Shown: piece by piece, positions 27,501 through 36,873 of the stretch | Numbering within the stretch: the first letter of the stretch is position 1 | Layout of the letters: each line of letters begins with the position of its first letter | The notes under the pieces: generated by a model | Told to the model about the DNA's origin: nothing | The model's database searches: none | What the model saw: the letters and a program-made list of their open reading frames with translations, nothing else | Source of the DNA: Burkholderiaceae bacterium | GTDB lineage: Bacteria > Pseudomonadota > Gammaproteobacteria > Burkholderiales > Burkholderiaceae_E | NCBI GenBank assembly: GCA_016710525.1 | Contig: JADJVQ010000028.1 | Location: forward strand, 31,261 to 95,260 | Direction of reading: 5' to 3' | DNA: 64,000 nucleotides | Translations under genes and position numbers: made by a program

Positions 27501-28587
27501 TGCGCGCCGGCTCGGGTGCGGTACTGGCGTCCTGTTCGAGAAAAGGCCGCAAATCGAGAGCGGCCAGCGCCAGCGCACCGGTCAGCCGCGGCCGCGTGCC
27601 GGCCAGGGTCAGCGCCAGATCGCCGGTCAGCGAGGACTGGCCGATCGAGGCGGAAAGGCCGCGCAAGGCGACATTGCCCGGACTGACGCTGAGCCGGCCG
27701 GCCAGCGCGGCGGCGCCGGCGCGCGGCAGCGGCCGCGCGAACAGGCGCTCGAACTCGACCAGGTCGGGAGTGCCCAGGCCGAGGTCGAATTCTCCGTGCC
27801 AGACACCGCGGGCCCGACTCACGCTGCCCTCGGCCTGCACCGCCGACCCCAGGAACGTCAGCGACAGGCCCAGCGGCCAGGCGGGCGCATCGTCCCCGGG
27901 GCGCGCGCCGGCCAGCGCCACCAGTCCCGCCAGCGCACCGCCGCGCACCGAGATTTCGTAGGGGAAGCGCCTTTCGACAGAACCACGCAAAGTCGCCGAC
28001 AGGGGCGCGTCGGCCGGCGCGACCGCCTCGAGCGAATCCAGATCGAACAAATGGCGCACGCCATCGGCGCCGGTGTAGTCGAGCGCCAGGCGAGCCAACG
28101 AGAGCCGTCCGATCACCACCGCACCCGGCAGTTCGATCGCGCCGGGCACGCCGCCGGAGGCTGGCGCCACCCGGGCTTCGGAGGCGGCAGGCGGCGCCTC
28201 CCAGTTGCCGCGTCCATCGGCCCCTCGGCGCAGGCTCAGCCGCACGTCCTCGCCGGCCAGTTCGCTGACCCGAAGCTCGCGCGAGCGCAGCCAGGGCGTC
28301 AGTTCGAGCGAAAGGCGAACCTGGCCCACCGACAGCAGATCGCCCTGCGGACCCGGCACCTGCAGGCCACCGGCCCGCAGGGAGGGCGACAGCGACAGCG
28401 TCAGACTGATCGGTCCCGTCAGCACGACGGGCCTGCCGAGCGCCTGCGACAGCCGTGCCGCCACTTCGCCGCGCCAATTGCCCGCATCGATCGTCAGGCC
28501 GGCCTGAGCCACCCAGGCGAGCGCGGCCACAGCCGCCAGCAGCAGCAGCCCCGCCAAGGACAGCAGCCTATGCCGGGGCGCACGCAT
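24541..28587 (-). CDS. Very large AsmA-family protein, 3' end unresolved
   Basis: The first 1,350 or so residues from ATG 28587 form an AsmA-like inner-membrane-anchored protein. One N-terminal helix (about 8-30) precedes a long beta-strand-rich periplasmic region, and the typical C-terminal AsmA block follows (about 1180-1335, with RINCGIGRFTLTDGVL and SGTVTDPKIGVN). The family acts in phospholipid or envelope transport between membranes. The homologous part ends near 24600, but the frame has no stop there. It continues to TGA at 20644, antisense to the whole kinase gene and into ribBA. I list only the supportable part. It lies 6 bp after the TAXI gene. Confidence 0.8.
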
Positions 28588-28593
28588 CGCGGC

Positions 28594-29943
28594 TCATTTC
28601 AGGCGCGAGCGCACCAGTCCGATATTGCTGCGCAACGAATACAGCTCGTCGGCGTACGACAGCGGCACCGCGATCTGCTCGACCCGCGCCTCCAACGCGT
28701 CGAGCTCGCTGGCCAGCGCCTGGCGGTCGGCATCCGGCCTGCCCGCGTCCTCTTCGATCCGGCGCAGCTGCGCGTACCACCGGAAGATCCGCGAGCGGAC
28801 CCTGAACTGGTAGATGGGCGGAACGATCCGCGACAGCGGCAGCAGCATGGCCACGATCACGGTCAGCACCACCCACATGCGGTCGACCAGGTTGGCCACC
28901 CAGAACGGCAGGTACTGCTGCAGCAGCGGCCGGCCATTGCGGTAATGCCGGATGGCCTCGTCGGCGACCGGAATCTCGCTGTACATCGCATTGGGAAATT
29001 CGCCGGCCCGGCGAAACCAGCTGGCCCCGCCATGGATGTCGGCGGCCGCCTGCACCATCAGACGCACCAGGGCGGGATGCGCCCCCTCGCGGGCCACCAG
29101 CGTCGCGGTCGTGGCCACCAGGTGGTAGTCCTGCGCGGGCAGGTCGCGCCCCAGGGCGACGATGCCGCGCGGCAGGATCACATGCGACAGAAAGCTCAGG
29201 CGGCGCGCATACGCCTCGGCCTGCGAAAAATCGAACAATCGAATGCCCGGCGTCTGCAGCAGCATCTGCACCAGCGGCGACTCGGCCGCCTGCGGCAGCA
29301 CCACCGCATCCAGCTCGCCCTCGAGCAGTTGCGCCACGGCCTGGCTGGGCTCCAGGTTGCGCGCATCGATCGAATCGGCGGCCAGCTGGTTGGCCTGCAG
29401 CAGCCGCTGGAACAGCAGCGGACCACCGCTGCCCTCGGTGCCGACATTGACCCGCCACTTCGCCAGCCGGCCGAGCTGATCGAGCGCGGCGCTGCCGGTG
29501 CGTTCGACGGCAACCGACTCGCGATAGAAGATCCAGACCGGCTCGTAGAAGAGGCTGCCCAGCGAATGCAGTCCCTGGGATTCGGACTGCTCCATGGACG
29601 TGGTGCCCCCCTGCGCGAACCCGAAAACGGCCGGCGAGGCCGCATCGGACAGCTCCCGCAGATTGGCGACCGAACCGGCCGTGGCACGCAATTCGAGCTC
29701 GATGCCATGGCGCTTGAGCGCAAGCCGGTAGCGCTGACCGAATGCATCGAAGGCGCTCTGGTCCGGCCCGGTCAGCAGCACCACGCGCCGCGGCGGTGTC
29801 GGGTCCAGGAACCAGAAGGCCAGCGCCAGCAGCGCCAGTGCCAGCAGCGCGAAAGGGCCGACCGTGACCGCCAGATCGCGCACGGACACCAGCGCGTGGC
29901 GGAACGCTCGCGGCATCGGCGGGGCTTTCACCACCGGCCTCAT
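28594..29943 (-). CDS. TAXI-family TRAP transporter solute-binding-like protein with C-terminal membrane helix
   Basis: This 449-residue protein has an N-terminal signal-anchor helix at about residues 27-46, then a TAXI (NMT1-like) binding domain of about 300 residues with NVGTEGSGG. A second hydrophobic helix lies at about 355-375, followed by a cytoplasmic helical tail. Family members bind organic acids for TRAP importers. No TRAP permease gene is in the window, and the two-helix membrane-tethered form is unlike a free periplasmic receptor, so it may be a sensor or scaffold. It is 4 bp from ribE. Confidence 0.85.
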   Translation of the reverse strand: MRPVVKAPPMPRAFRHALVSVRDLAVTVGPFALLALALLALAFWFLDPTPPRRVVLLTGPDQSAFDAFGQRYRLALKRHGIELELRATAGSVANLRELSDAASPAVFGFAQGGTTSMEQSESQGLHSLGSLFYEPVWIFYRESVAVERTGSAALDQLGRLAKWRVNVGTEGSGGPLLFQRLLQANQLAADSIDARNLEPSQAVAQLLEGELDAVVLPQAAESPLVQMLLQTPGIRLFDFSQAEAYARRLSFLSHVILPRGIVALGRDLPAQDYHLVATTATLVAREGAHPALVRLMVQAAADIHGGASWFRRAGEFPNAMYSEIPVADEAIRHYRNGRPLLQQYLPFWVANLVDRMWVVLTVIVAMLLPLSRIVPPIYQFRVRSRIFRWYAQLRRIEEDAGRPDADRQALASELDALEARVEQIAVPLSYADELYSLRSNIGLVRSRLK

Positions 29944-29947
29944 CGAT

Positions 29948-30571
29948 TCATCCGCGCCGCAGCATCTCGCCGTCCTGGCCCTGGAGCATGCGCTCGACGT
30001 AACGGGCGATCAGGTCGACTTCGAGATTGACCCGATCGCCGACCGCCAGGTGACGCAGGGTGGTGACCGCGATGGTATGCGGGATCAGATTGATGGCGAT
30101 CAGGCAGCCATCGGCGGTGTCGGTCACGGAGTTGACCGTCAGGCTGACTCCGTTGACGGTGGCCGAACCCTTGTAGGCGAAGTAGCGCGACAGCTCGGAC
30201 GGCACCCGAACCTGCAGCAGCCAGCTTTCGGCGACCGGCTCGAAGCGGTCCACCGTGCCCAACCCGTCCACATGGCCGGACACCAGATGGCCGCCCAGCC
30301 GATCGCTCAGCCGCAGCGCCTTCTCGAGGTTGACCTCGCCCTCGCGGTCCAGACCGACGGTCTTCCCGAGGCTCTCGCGCGAAACCTCGACCTCGAAGTG
30401 CCCCGCGCCCACCGCGACGGCCGTCATGCAGGCCCCCTGGATGGCGATCGAATCACCGATCGCGACATCGGCCAGATCCAGCGGCCCCGCGTCCACGGTC
30501 AGGCGAAACCCGTCGCCCAGCGCCTGCCTGCGCTCGATACGGCCGACAGCGGCCACGATTCCGGTAAACAT
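29948..30571 (-). CDS. ribE: Riboflavin synthase, alpha subunit
   Basis: This 207-residue protein consists of two internally repeated lumazine-binding beta-barrels (about 1-95 and 96-195). It starts MFTGIVAAVGRIE and has the signature VSGHVDGLG near residue 98. It dismutates two lumazine molecules to riboflavin. It lies 54 bp after ribD. The next rib gene, ribBA, is displaced by about 8 kb of inserted genes. Confidence 0.95.
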   Translation of the reverse strand: MFTGIVAAVGRIERRQALGDGFRLTVDAGPLDLADVAIGDSIAIQGACMTAVAVGAGHFEVEVSRESLGKTVGLDREGEVNLEKALRLSDRLGGHLVSGHVDGLGTVDRFEPVAESWLLQVRVPSELSRYFAYKGSATVNGVSLTVNSVTDTADGCLIAINLIPHTIAVTTLRHLAVGDRVNLEVDLIARYVERMLQGQDGEMLRRG

Positions 30572-30625
30572 CGAATGATCCTTCCTGGGGTTTGTGGGGG
30601 TGCCAGCAGGCGGCCAGCGGCCGAC

Positions 30626-31711
30626 TCAGCGTGGCGAAAAACGCGCCAGCAGGCGCAGGTCGTCGCCGACACGATCGACACTGTGGAAAAAAAGCCGTTG
30701 GCGCTCGCTCAGATCCCCCAGTGGCATCAGGTCGAACATGCCCGCGGCGTCGCCCAGCAGGCTGGGCGCCAGGTAAACCAGGAGTTCGTCGACGCAGGCT
30801 TCGCGCACCAGCGACCCGTTCAGCTTGAAGCCGGCCTCGACGTGCAACTCGTTGATGCCGCGTGCGGCCAGTTCACGCATCAGCGCGGGCAGATCGACCT
30901 TGCCGGCTGCATTGGGCAGCGCAAGCACTTCGCAGCCGCGGTCGGCCAGCTCGCGTTCCTTGGCGGGGTTGCGGACCGCGCACACGACGAGCGCGCCGCC
31001 CTTGAGCAGTTGCGCGCCCAGCGGCACTTCGAGCCGCGAATCGACCAGCACCCGCATCGGCTGGCGCGACGTGACGACCTCGCGTGCCGTGAGCCGCGGG
31101 TCGTCGTCCCGAACCGTCCCGATGCCGGTGAGGATCGCACAGGCGCGGGCGCGCCAGTGATGGCCGTCGGCACGCGCCGCTTCGGCGGTGATCCACTGGC
31201 TGCGGCCGTCGTGCAGCGCAGTGCGGCCATCGAGGCTGGCTGCCACCTTCAGACGGACCCAGGGCAGGCCGCGCGCCATCCGCGACACGAAGCCCGGGTT
31301 CAGGTCTTCGGCCTGCTGGCGCAGCAGCCCGCAGCGCACGTCCACGCCTGCGTCGCGCAGCCGGCCCAGACCCTGCCCGTTGACGCGGGGATTGGGATCC
31401 TCCATCGCCGCGACCACGCGCGCCACCCCGGCGTCGATCAGCGCCTGCGAACACGGCGGGGTGCGGCCGAAATGGCTGCACGGCTCCAGAGTGACATAAA
31501 CGGTCGCGCCGCGCGCCTGGGGGCCGGCCTGCGCCAGCGCGAGCACTTCGGCATGGGCTTCGCCGGCGCGCCGATGCCAGCCCTCGCCGACGACAGCTCC
31601 GTCCTTCACCACGACCGCGCCGACACGCGGGTTGGGCGTGGTGGTGTACAGACCTTGCGCGGCCAGCCGCAATGCGCGCGCCATGTGGTCGTGATCGGCT
31701 TCGGTGAACAT
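30626..31711 (-). CDS. ribD: Bifunctional riboflavin deaminase/reductase RibD
   Basis: This protein has about 361 residues. The N-terminal deaminase domain (1-145) has the zinc site HAEV and EPCSHFGRTPPC. The C-terminal reductase domain (about 150-360) has RPWVxLK-like LPWVRLKVAASLDGR and LHVEAG. It catalyses steps two and three of riboflavin synthesis. Start 31711 (MFTEADHDHM) is chosen; an ATG two codons upstream (31717) is equally possible. It is divergent from the TPP enzyme gene. Confidence 0.95.
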   Translation of the reverse strand: MFTEADHDHMARALRLAAQGLYTTTPNPRVGAVVVKDGAVVGEGWHRRAGEAHAEVLALAQAGPQARGATVYVTLEPCSHFGRTPPCSQALIDAGVARVVAAMEDPNPRVNGQGLGRLRDAGVDVRCGLLRQQAEDLNPGFVSRMARGLPWVRLKVAASLDGRTALHDGRSQWITAEAARADGHHWRARACAILTGIGTVRDDDPRLTAREVVTSRQPMRVLVDSRLEVPLGAQLLKGGALVVCAVRNPAKERELADRGCEVLALPNAAGKVDLPALMRELAARGINELHVEAGFKLNGSLVREACVDELLVYLAPSLLGDAAGMFDLMPLGDLSERQRLFFHSVDRVGDDLRLLARFSPR

Positions 31712-31835
31712 CGTCATCCGATTGTACCGACTCGAAACAGCTGGCCCGCCGCCTCCGCTAAACTCGATCCTTCCCCCGGGCCGGCCCATCCGGTCCGTCC
31801 CGCCCGATTGCGGCCCCAGCGAGCCAGCCACCACC

Positions 31836-33635
31836 ATGACCGCCACTTCCGCCCAGCCCAGCGCCCTGACCGAACGTGTCGGCGGCCACATCCTTGCCGA
31901 CGCCCTGGCGATCCACGGTGTCGACACCCTGTACGGCGTGCCCGGAGAAAGCTTCCTGGCCGTGCTGGATGGCTTGTACCGCCATCAGGAGCGCATGCGC
32001 TTCATCATCTGCCGTCACGAGGGGGCGGCCTCGTTCATGGCCGACGCCCATGCCAAGCTCACCGGCCGGCCCGGCGTGCTGATGGTCACGCGCGGCCCCG
32101 GCGCCACCAACGGCGCGATCGGCGTGCATACCGCCTTCCAGGACTCGACACCGCTGATCATGCTGATAGGCCAGGTCGGCAACGAGTTCATCGAACGCGA
32201 GGCATTCCAGGAAATCGACTATCGCCGGATGTTCGGCCAGATGGCCAAATGGGTGGCCCAGATCGACCGGGCCGACCGCATTCCCGAATACCTGCTGCGC
32301 GCATTCCAGACCGCCACCAGCGGGCGGCCCGGGCCGGTGGTACTGGCGCTGCCCGAAGACATGCTGACCACCCGCGCCACGGTCGCCGACACCGGCCCCT
32401 ACCAGCCGGTGCGCGCCAGCGCGTCGGCGGACCAGATCGCCCAGCTGAGCGACATGCTGCGCCAGTCGAAGCGCCCGTTCGTGATTGCGGGCGGCGGCGG
32501 CTGGACCCCGGCGGCGGTCGCGAATCTGCGCCTGTTCGCCGAGCGCAATGCGCTGCCGGTTGGCGTCTCGTTCCGCAACCAGGACGTCTTCGACAACAAC
32601 CATCCCAATTACGCCGGCGATGTCGGCATCGGCCTGAATCCCAAGCTGGCCGCGCGGGTCCGCGAATCCGACCTGCTCATCGTGCTGGGCCCGCGCCTGG
32701 GCGAGATCACCACCTCGGGTTACACGCTGATCGAAGCGCCGGTCCCGCGCCAGCCCCTGGTGCATGTGCATCCCGGCGCCGAAGAGCTCGGCCGGGTGTA
32801 CCAGCCTCGCCTGATGATCAACGCCGGCATGCCCGAGATCACCGCGGCACTGGCCGCGGTGCAGGTCGACGCCGGCGCCTGGCGCGACCGCGTCGTCCAG
32901 GCCCGCGCCGACTACGAGGGCTGGCAGCAGCGCCCGCCCGCCATGGCCTCGTTGTCCCCCGCACTCGACCTCTGGCAGGTCGTCCAGACCCTGCGCCAGC
33001 AGCTTCCGGCCGATGCGATCATCACCAATGGTGCCGGCAATTTCGCGACCTGGGCGCACCGGTTCTGGCGTTACGCGCCGCTGTCCGCGCGCCGTCTGGC
33101 CGATGGCCAGCTGGCCGCGCCCGACGCCATCGGCGGGGCCCAGACCCGTTCCCAGCTGGCCCCCACCTCCGGCGCGATGGGTATGGGCGTGCCGGCGGCG
33201 GTCGCCGCGGCCATCGCCCAGCCCGAGCGCTGTGTCGTCTGCTTTGCCGGCGACGGCGACTTCCTGATGACCGGCCAGGAGCTGGCCACTGCGGCGCAAT
33301 ACCAGGCGGGGTTCGTGGTCATCGTCTTCGACAACGGCATGTACGGGACGATCCGCATGCACCAGGAACGCGAGTACCCCGGCCGCGTGATCGGCAGCGG
33401 CTTGTCCAACCCCGATTTCGCCCAGTTTGCGAAAGCCTTCGGCGCCCACGCCGAAAAAGTCGACACCACCGAGGCCTTCGGGCCGGCGCTCGCCCGCGCC
33501 CTGGCGGTCGCGCGCGATGAACGACGCCCCGCCCTGCTGCATCTGAAGGTCGACCCGCAGGCCATCACCCCGAACCTGACGATGGAACAAATCCGCCAGA
33601 ACGCGGTGCAATCGGCGCCCGCGTCACGCCCTTGA
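31836..33635 (+). CDS. Thiamine-diphosphate-dependent enzyme, acetolactate-synthase-like
   Basis: This 599-residue protein has the three-domain ThDP fold. The N-terminal PYR domain carries the catalytic glutamate in RHEGAASFMADA (about residue 66). A central NAD/FAD-like domain follows. The C-terminal PP domain has the GDGDF...DNGMYG metal/ThDP motif (about 471-500). It resembles IlvB-like decarboxylases or lyases but has no IlvH partner next to it, so branched-chain synthesis is unlikely. Substrate is unknown. It lies with the GGDEF gene on the plus strand, inside an otherwise minus-strand riboflavin run. Confidence 0.88.
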   Translation: MTATSAQPSALTERVGGHILADALAIHGVDTLYGVPGESFLAVLDGLYRHQERMRFIICRHEGAASFMADAHAKLTGRPGVLMVTRGPGATNGAIGVHTAFQDSTPLIMLIGQVGNEFIEREAFQEIDYRRMFGQMAKWVAQIDRADRIPEYLLRAFQTATSGRPGPVVLALPEDMLTTRATVADTGPYQPVRASASADQIAQLSDMLRQSKRPFVIAGGGGWTPAAVANLRLFAERNALPVGVSFRNQDVFDNNHPNYAGDVGIGLNPKLAARVRESDLLIVLGPRLGEITTSGYTLIEAPVPRQPLVHVHPGAEELGRVYQPRLMINAGMPEITAALAAVQVDAGAWRDRVVQARADYEGWQQRPPAMASLSPALDLWQVVQTLRQQLPADAIITNGAGNFATWAHRFWRYAPLSARRLADGQLAAPDAIGGAQTRSQLAPTSGAMGMGVPAAVAAAIAQPERCVVCFAGDGDFLMTGQELATAAQYQAGFVVIVFDNGMYGTIRMHQEREYPGRVIGSGLSNPDFAQFAKAFGAHAEKVDTTEAFGPALARALAVARDERRPALLHLKVDPQAITPNLTMEQIRQNAVQSAPASRP

Positions 33636-33712
33636 GGTACGTTCGTCGGTAGCTGACACACGGCGGTCGCCGCGCAGGCGGCGCCCGCCCCGCCGGCGGG
33701 TAGGCTTGCCGG

Positions 33713-34939
33713 ATGGGCGCGCTTTTTGACCTTCGTACACTTTTTCTGATCGGATCGCTGGCAGGCGGCATCTGCGCGGTGACCCTGTTCGCATCGCGCC
33801 GAATCCATCGCCCCAGCGAGTCGGCCCTGGCCTGGGCGGCGGCGGCACAGCTGCTGTTCAGCCTGTCGATGCTGATGATTTCGCTGCGCGGCATCATCCC
33901 CGACTGGCTGTCGGTCGTGCTCGGCAATACCACCGGTCCGGCCGGGATGATCGTGCTGTACGAGTCGATCCGCCGTTTGTGCCAGATGCCGCCACGCCCG
34001 GGCTTCGCCGTGACCGCCATCGCGGCAGTCATGTCCCTGCAGATCCTGCTGGGCCCGTCTCTCGATCTGTTCGCCACCCGTCTGCAGATCACCTCGGCCA
34101 TCCAGGGCGGATACGCGGCGCTGATGCTGCCGCTGCTGCGCCGGCGTCTGCCGGCCGACCCGCGCGTGCCGATGCTGTGCGCGATCGGGCTGGCCGGATT
34201 TTTCGTCGGCGTGCATCTGACCCGGCTGATCTGGATCGCCGCGTTCGGCGCCCAGACCTCGCCGGACGGCCAGTTCGCAGCGGGCCTGCTGCAGTCGGTC
34301 ATCGCCGCGACCTTCACCCTGGCGCCGATGATGCACGCGATGGTCCTGATGTCGCTGGTCAACGGCCGGATTTCCGCCGATCTGCGACGCATCGCCACCA
34401 CCGACGACCTGACCGGGCTTGCCACCCGGCGCCATTTCTTCGGCCGCGTGCGCGAGCGGCTGGGCCGGGAGGGCAGCTCGGTGGCGGTGCTGATGCTGGA
34501 TCTGGACTGGTTCAAGCAGGTGAACGACCGCTACGGCCATAAGATCGGCGACCGCGTCCTGGTGCACTTCTCCTGCCTGCTGCGCAGTGCTCTGGCCGCC
34601 GGTGACCACGCAGCCCGCTACGGCGGCGAAGAGTTCTGCGCGCTGTTCGAGCGCGCCACCGAAGAGCAGGTCCGTGGCGCGGCACAGGCGCTGTGCGACG
34701 CGGTGCGTGCCAGCCCCTTCGAGCAGGATTCCCTGACGATCCCGATCACCGTTTCGATCGGCGTGGCCCTGGTGCGCGAGGGAGGCAGCGTCGAAGAACT
34801 GGTGTCGATCGCCGACCGCCGGGTCTACCTGGCCAAAGCGATGGGCCGAGACCGGGTCGTCGACCGGACTTCGGCCCGGCGCGCCGCGGCGGCCGGCCGC
34901 GAACATGCGAGCCTGCCCCTGCACAGCGCGATGGTCTAG
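33713..34939 (+). CDS. Membrane GGDEF protein (diguanylate cyclase)
   Basis: This 408-residue protein has about six to seven N-terminal hydrophobic helices (about 8-220), then a GGDEF domain (about 225-390) with [24 protein letters not shown] and the active-site RYGGEEF near residue 300. The inhibitory RxxD site five residues before it reads AAGD, so product inhibition through that site is probably lost. It should make cyclic di-GMP at the membrane. Its TAG stop and that of convergent nrdR lie within one CTAG tetranucleotide. A PilZ protein at 51420 is a possible target. Confidence 0.92.
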   Translation: MGALFDLRTLFLIGSLAGGICAVTLFASRRIHRPSESALAWAAAAQLLFSLSMLMISLRGIIPDWLSVVLGNTTGPAGMIVLYESIRRLCQMPPRPGFAVTAIAAVMSLQILLGPSLDLFATRLQITSAIQGGYAALMLPLLRRRLPADPRVPMLCAIGLAGFFVGVHLTRLIWIAAFGAQTSPDGQFAAGLLQSVIAATFTLAPMMHAMVLMSLVNGRISADLRRIATTDDLTGLATRRHFFGRVRERLGREGSSVAVLMLDLDWFKQVNDRYGHKIGDRVLVHFSCLLRSALAAGDHAARYGGEEFCALFERATEEQVRGAAQALCDAVRASPFEQDSLTIPITVSIGVALVREGGSVEELVSIADRRVYLAKAMGRDRVVDRTSARRAAAAGREHASLPLHSAMV

Positions 34940-35397
34940 CGCGCCCGCTTGGGCTTGACCTCGAGAACGGCGTCGGCGAATTCGTCGACGTCTTCGAAGC
35001 TGCGATAAACCGACGCAAAACGAACGTAGGCGACCTTGTCCAGCCGCTTCAGTTCGCGCATCACGAGTTCGCCGATCCGTTCGCTGGGCACCTCGCGCAA
35101 TCCCAGCCCGAGCAGCTTTTCTTCGATCCGGTGTGTCGCGGCATCGATCTGCTCCAGCCCCACGGGGCGCTTGCGCAGCGCGAGCTGAAGCGAAGCGCGC
35201 AGCTTGTTGCGGTCGAACTCGGCGCGAGACCCGTTCTTCTTGACCACCGCCGGCATCGTCAGCTCGATGCGTTCATAGGTGGTGAAGCGCTTTTCGCAAT
35301 GAGGGCAGCGCCGGCGCCGGCGGATGACATCGCCGTCGTCCGATGCGCGGGTGTCGAGAACCTGCGTGTCGGTGTGCTCACAGAACGGGCAGCGCAC
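34936..35397 (-). CDS. nrdR: Transcriptional repressor NrdR
   Basis: This 153-residue protein has an N-terminal zinc ribbon with CPFC near residue 3 and CPHC near residue 31. An ATP-cone domain (about 49-140) has [15 protein letters not shown]. It represses ribonucleotide reductase genes according to dATP/ATP. It lies 55 bp downstream of glyA, the usual order. Its stop overlaps the GGDEF stop. Confidence 0.96.
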   Translation of the reverse strand: MRCPFCEHTDTQVLDTRASDDGDVIRRRRRCPHCEKRFTTYERIELTMPAVVKKNGSRAEFDRNKLRASLQLALRKRPVGLEQIDAATHRIEEKLLGLGLREVPSERIGELVMRELKRLDKVAYVRFASVYRSFEDVDEFADAVLEVKPKRAR

Positions 35398-35452
35398 TTC
35401 TCAGCCTCCCCGCCAGAAGTCCGCGCTGCCCGGCATGTCGTCGATGCCCGGG

Positions 35453-36697
35453 TCAGCGATAGACCGGGAAGCGCGCGGTGAGCTCGGCCACCTCGGCGCG
35501 CACCCGGGCGATCCGGGACGAATCGTCCGGCGCATCGAGCACGTCGGCGATCAGGTGCCCGACCTTCACCGCCTCGGCCTCGCCGAATCCGCGGGTCGTC
35601 ATCGCCGGCGACCCCAGCCGGATCCCGCTGGTGACGAACGGAGTCTCGGGATCGTTGGGGATCGCGTTCTTGTTGCAGGTGATGTGCGCGCTGCCCAGAA
35701 CCGCCTCGGCCCGCTTGCCGGTCAGCCGCTTGGGCCGCAGATCGACCAGCATCACGTGGCTCTCGGTGCGCCCGGACACGATGCGCAGCCCGCGCTCGAT
35801 CAGGGTGTTGGCCAGCGCATTGGCGTTGACGACCACCTGCTGCTGGTAGGCCTTGAACTCGGGCTGCAGGGCTTCCTGGAAGGCCACGGCCTTGGCGGCG
35901 ATCACGTGCATCAGCGGTCCGCCCTGCAGGCCCGGGAAAATGGCCGAATTGATTGCTTTTTCGTGCTGCGAGCGCATCAGGATGATGCCCCCGCGCGGCC
36001 CGCGAAGGCTCTTGTGGGTCGTCGACGTGACGATGTCGGCATGCGGCACCGGGTTCGGATAGACACCGGCCGCGATCAGGCCGGCGTAGTGCGCCATGTC
36101 GACCATGAAGATCGCGCCGACCTCCTTGGCCACGCGCGCGAAGCGCTCGAAATCGATGCGCAGCGCATAGGCCGAGGCGCCGGCGATGATCAGCTTGGGC
36201 CGGTGCTCGCGGGCCTTGGCTTCCATCGCGTCGTAGTCGATCGCCTCGTTGGCATCGAGCCCGTACGAGACCACCTTGAACCACTTGCCCGACATGTTCA
36301 GCGCCATGCCGTGCGTCAGGTGCCCGCCCTCGGCCAGGCTCATGCCCATGATCGTGTCGCCGGGGTTCAGGAACGCCAGGAACACCGCCTCGTTGGCCTG
36401 TGCGCCCGAATGAGGCTGCACGTTGGCGGCTTCGGCGCCGAACAGCCGGCGGACCCGGTCCAGCGCCAGTTGTTCGGCGATGTCGACGTACTCGCAGCCG
36501 CCGTAATACCGCTTGCCGGGGTAACCCTCGGCGTACTTGTTGGTCATCTGGCCGCCCTGGGCGGCCATCACCGCCGGACTGGCGTAGTTCTCGGACGCGA
36601 TGAGCTCGATGTGCTCTTCCTGGCGCCGGTTTTCCTTCTGGATGGCACTCCAGATTTCAGGATCGACGATCTCGATGGTCTTGTTGCGATCAAACAT
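35453..36697 (-). CDS. glyA: Serine hydroxymethyltransferase
   Basis: This 414-residue PLP enzyme has the signature [15 protein letters not shown] (PLP lysine near residue 228), [10 protein letters not shown] near 34 and GGHLTHG near 120. It interconverts serine and glycine with tetrahydrofolate. The ATG at 36697 matches family length. Two overlapping hairpins lie 60-100 bp upstream of the start. It heads the glyA-nrdR pair. Confidence 0.98.
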   Translation of the reverse strand: MFDRNKTIEIVDPEIWSAIQKENRRQEEHIELIASENYASPAVMAAQGGQMTNKYAEGYPGKRYYGGCEYVDIAEQLALDRVRRLFGAEAANVQPHSGAQANEAVFLAFLNPGDTIMGMSLAEGGHLTHGMALNMSGKWFKVVSYGLDANEAIDYDAMEAKAREHRPKLIIAGASAYALRIDFERFARVAKEVGAIFMVDMAHYAGLIAAGVYPNPVPHADIVTSTTHKSLRGPRGGIILMRSQHEKAINSAIFPGLQGGPLMHVIAAKAVAFQEALQPEFKAYQQQVVVNANALANTLIERGLRIVSGRTESHVMLVDLRPKRLTGKRAEAVLGSAHITCNKNAIPNDPETPFVTSGIRLGSPAMTTRGFGEAEAVKVGHLIADVLDAPDDSSRIARVRAEVAELTARFPVYR

Positions 36698-36758
36698 GAC
36701 GGTTCACTCCCTGACAGCCGATGGGTTCAAATGATCGGCTGCCCAGGCGCGCGGCAGA

Positions 36759-36793
36759 CACGAAGTGATCGAAGACACGAACGCGTCTTCGTG
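36759..36793 (-). promoter_or_regulatory. Competing hairpins in the glyA leader
   Basis: Two mutually exclusive stems share bases 36787-36790. One pairs CACGAAG with CTTCGTG (36759-36765 with 36787-36793). The other pairs GAAGAC with GTCTTC (36771-36776 with 36785-36790). They lie 62-96 bp before the glyA ATG. Function is not known; no riboswitch class is recognised. Confidence 0.35.
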
Positions 36794-36873
36794 CAAAGGC
36801 CCGCGCTCCCCGGTAGTGCTCTACCCGATCGCCAGTTGCGCAGACCCCTGAAGTGTAACGAAGTTCAGGAGGT

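Noticed and set aside
25048..30030. A 1,660-codon plus-strand open frame.
   Set aside because: It is the mirror of the AsmA and TAXI genes in GC-rich DNA. It is very rich in Gln, Arg and His, with no domain signature.
29864..33520. A 1,218-codon plus-strand frame covering ribE, ribD and the TPP gene.
   Set aside because: It crosses three well-supported genes in a different frame and has biased shadow composition.
31758..34924. Two 617-codon minus-strand frames opposite the TPP enzyme and GGDEF genes.
   Set aside because: The plus-strand genes have full catalytic motifs. The antisense frames have none and are rich in Gln, His, Arg and Gly.
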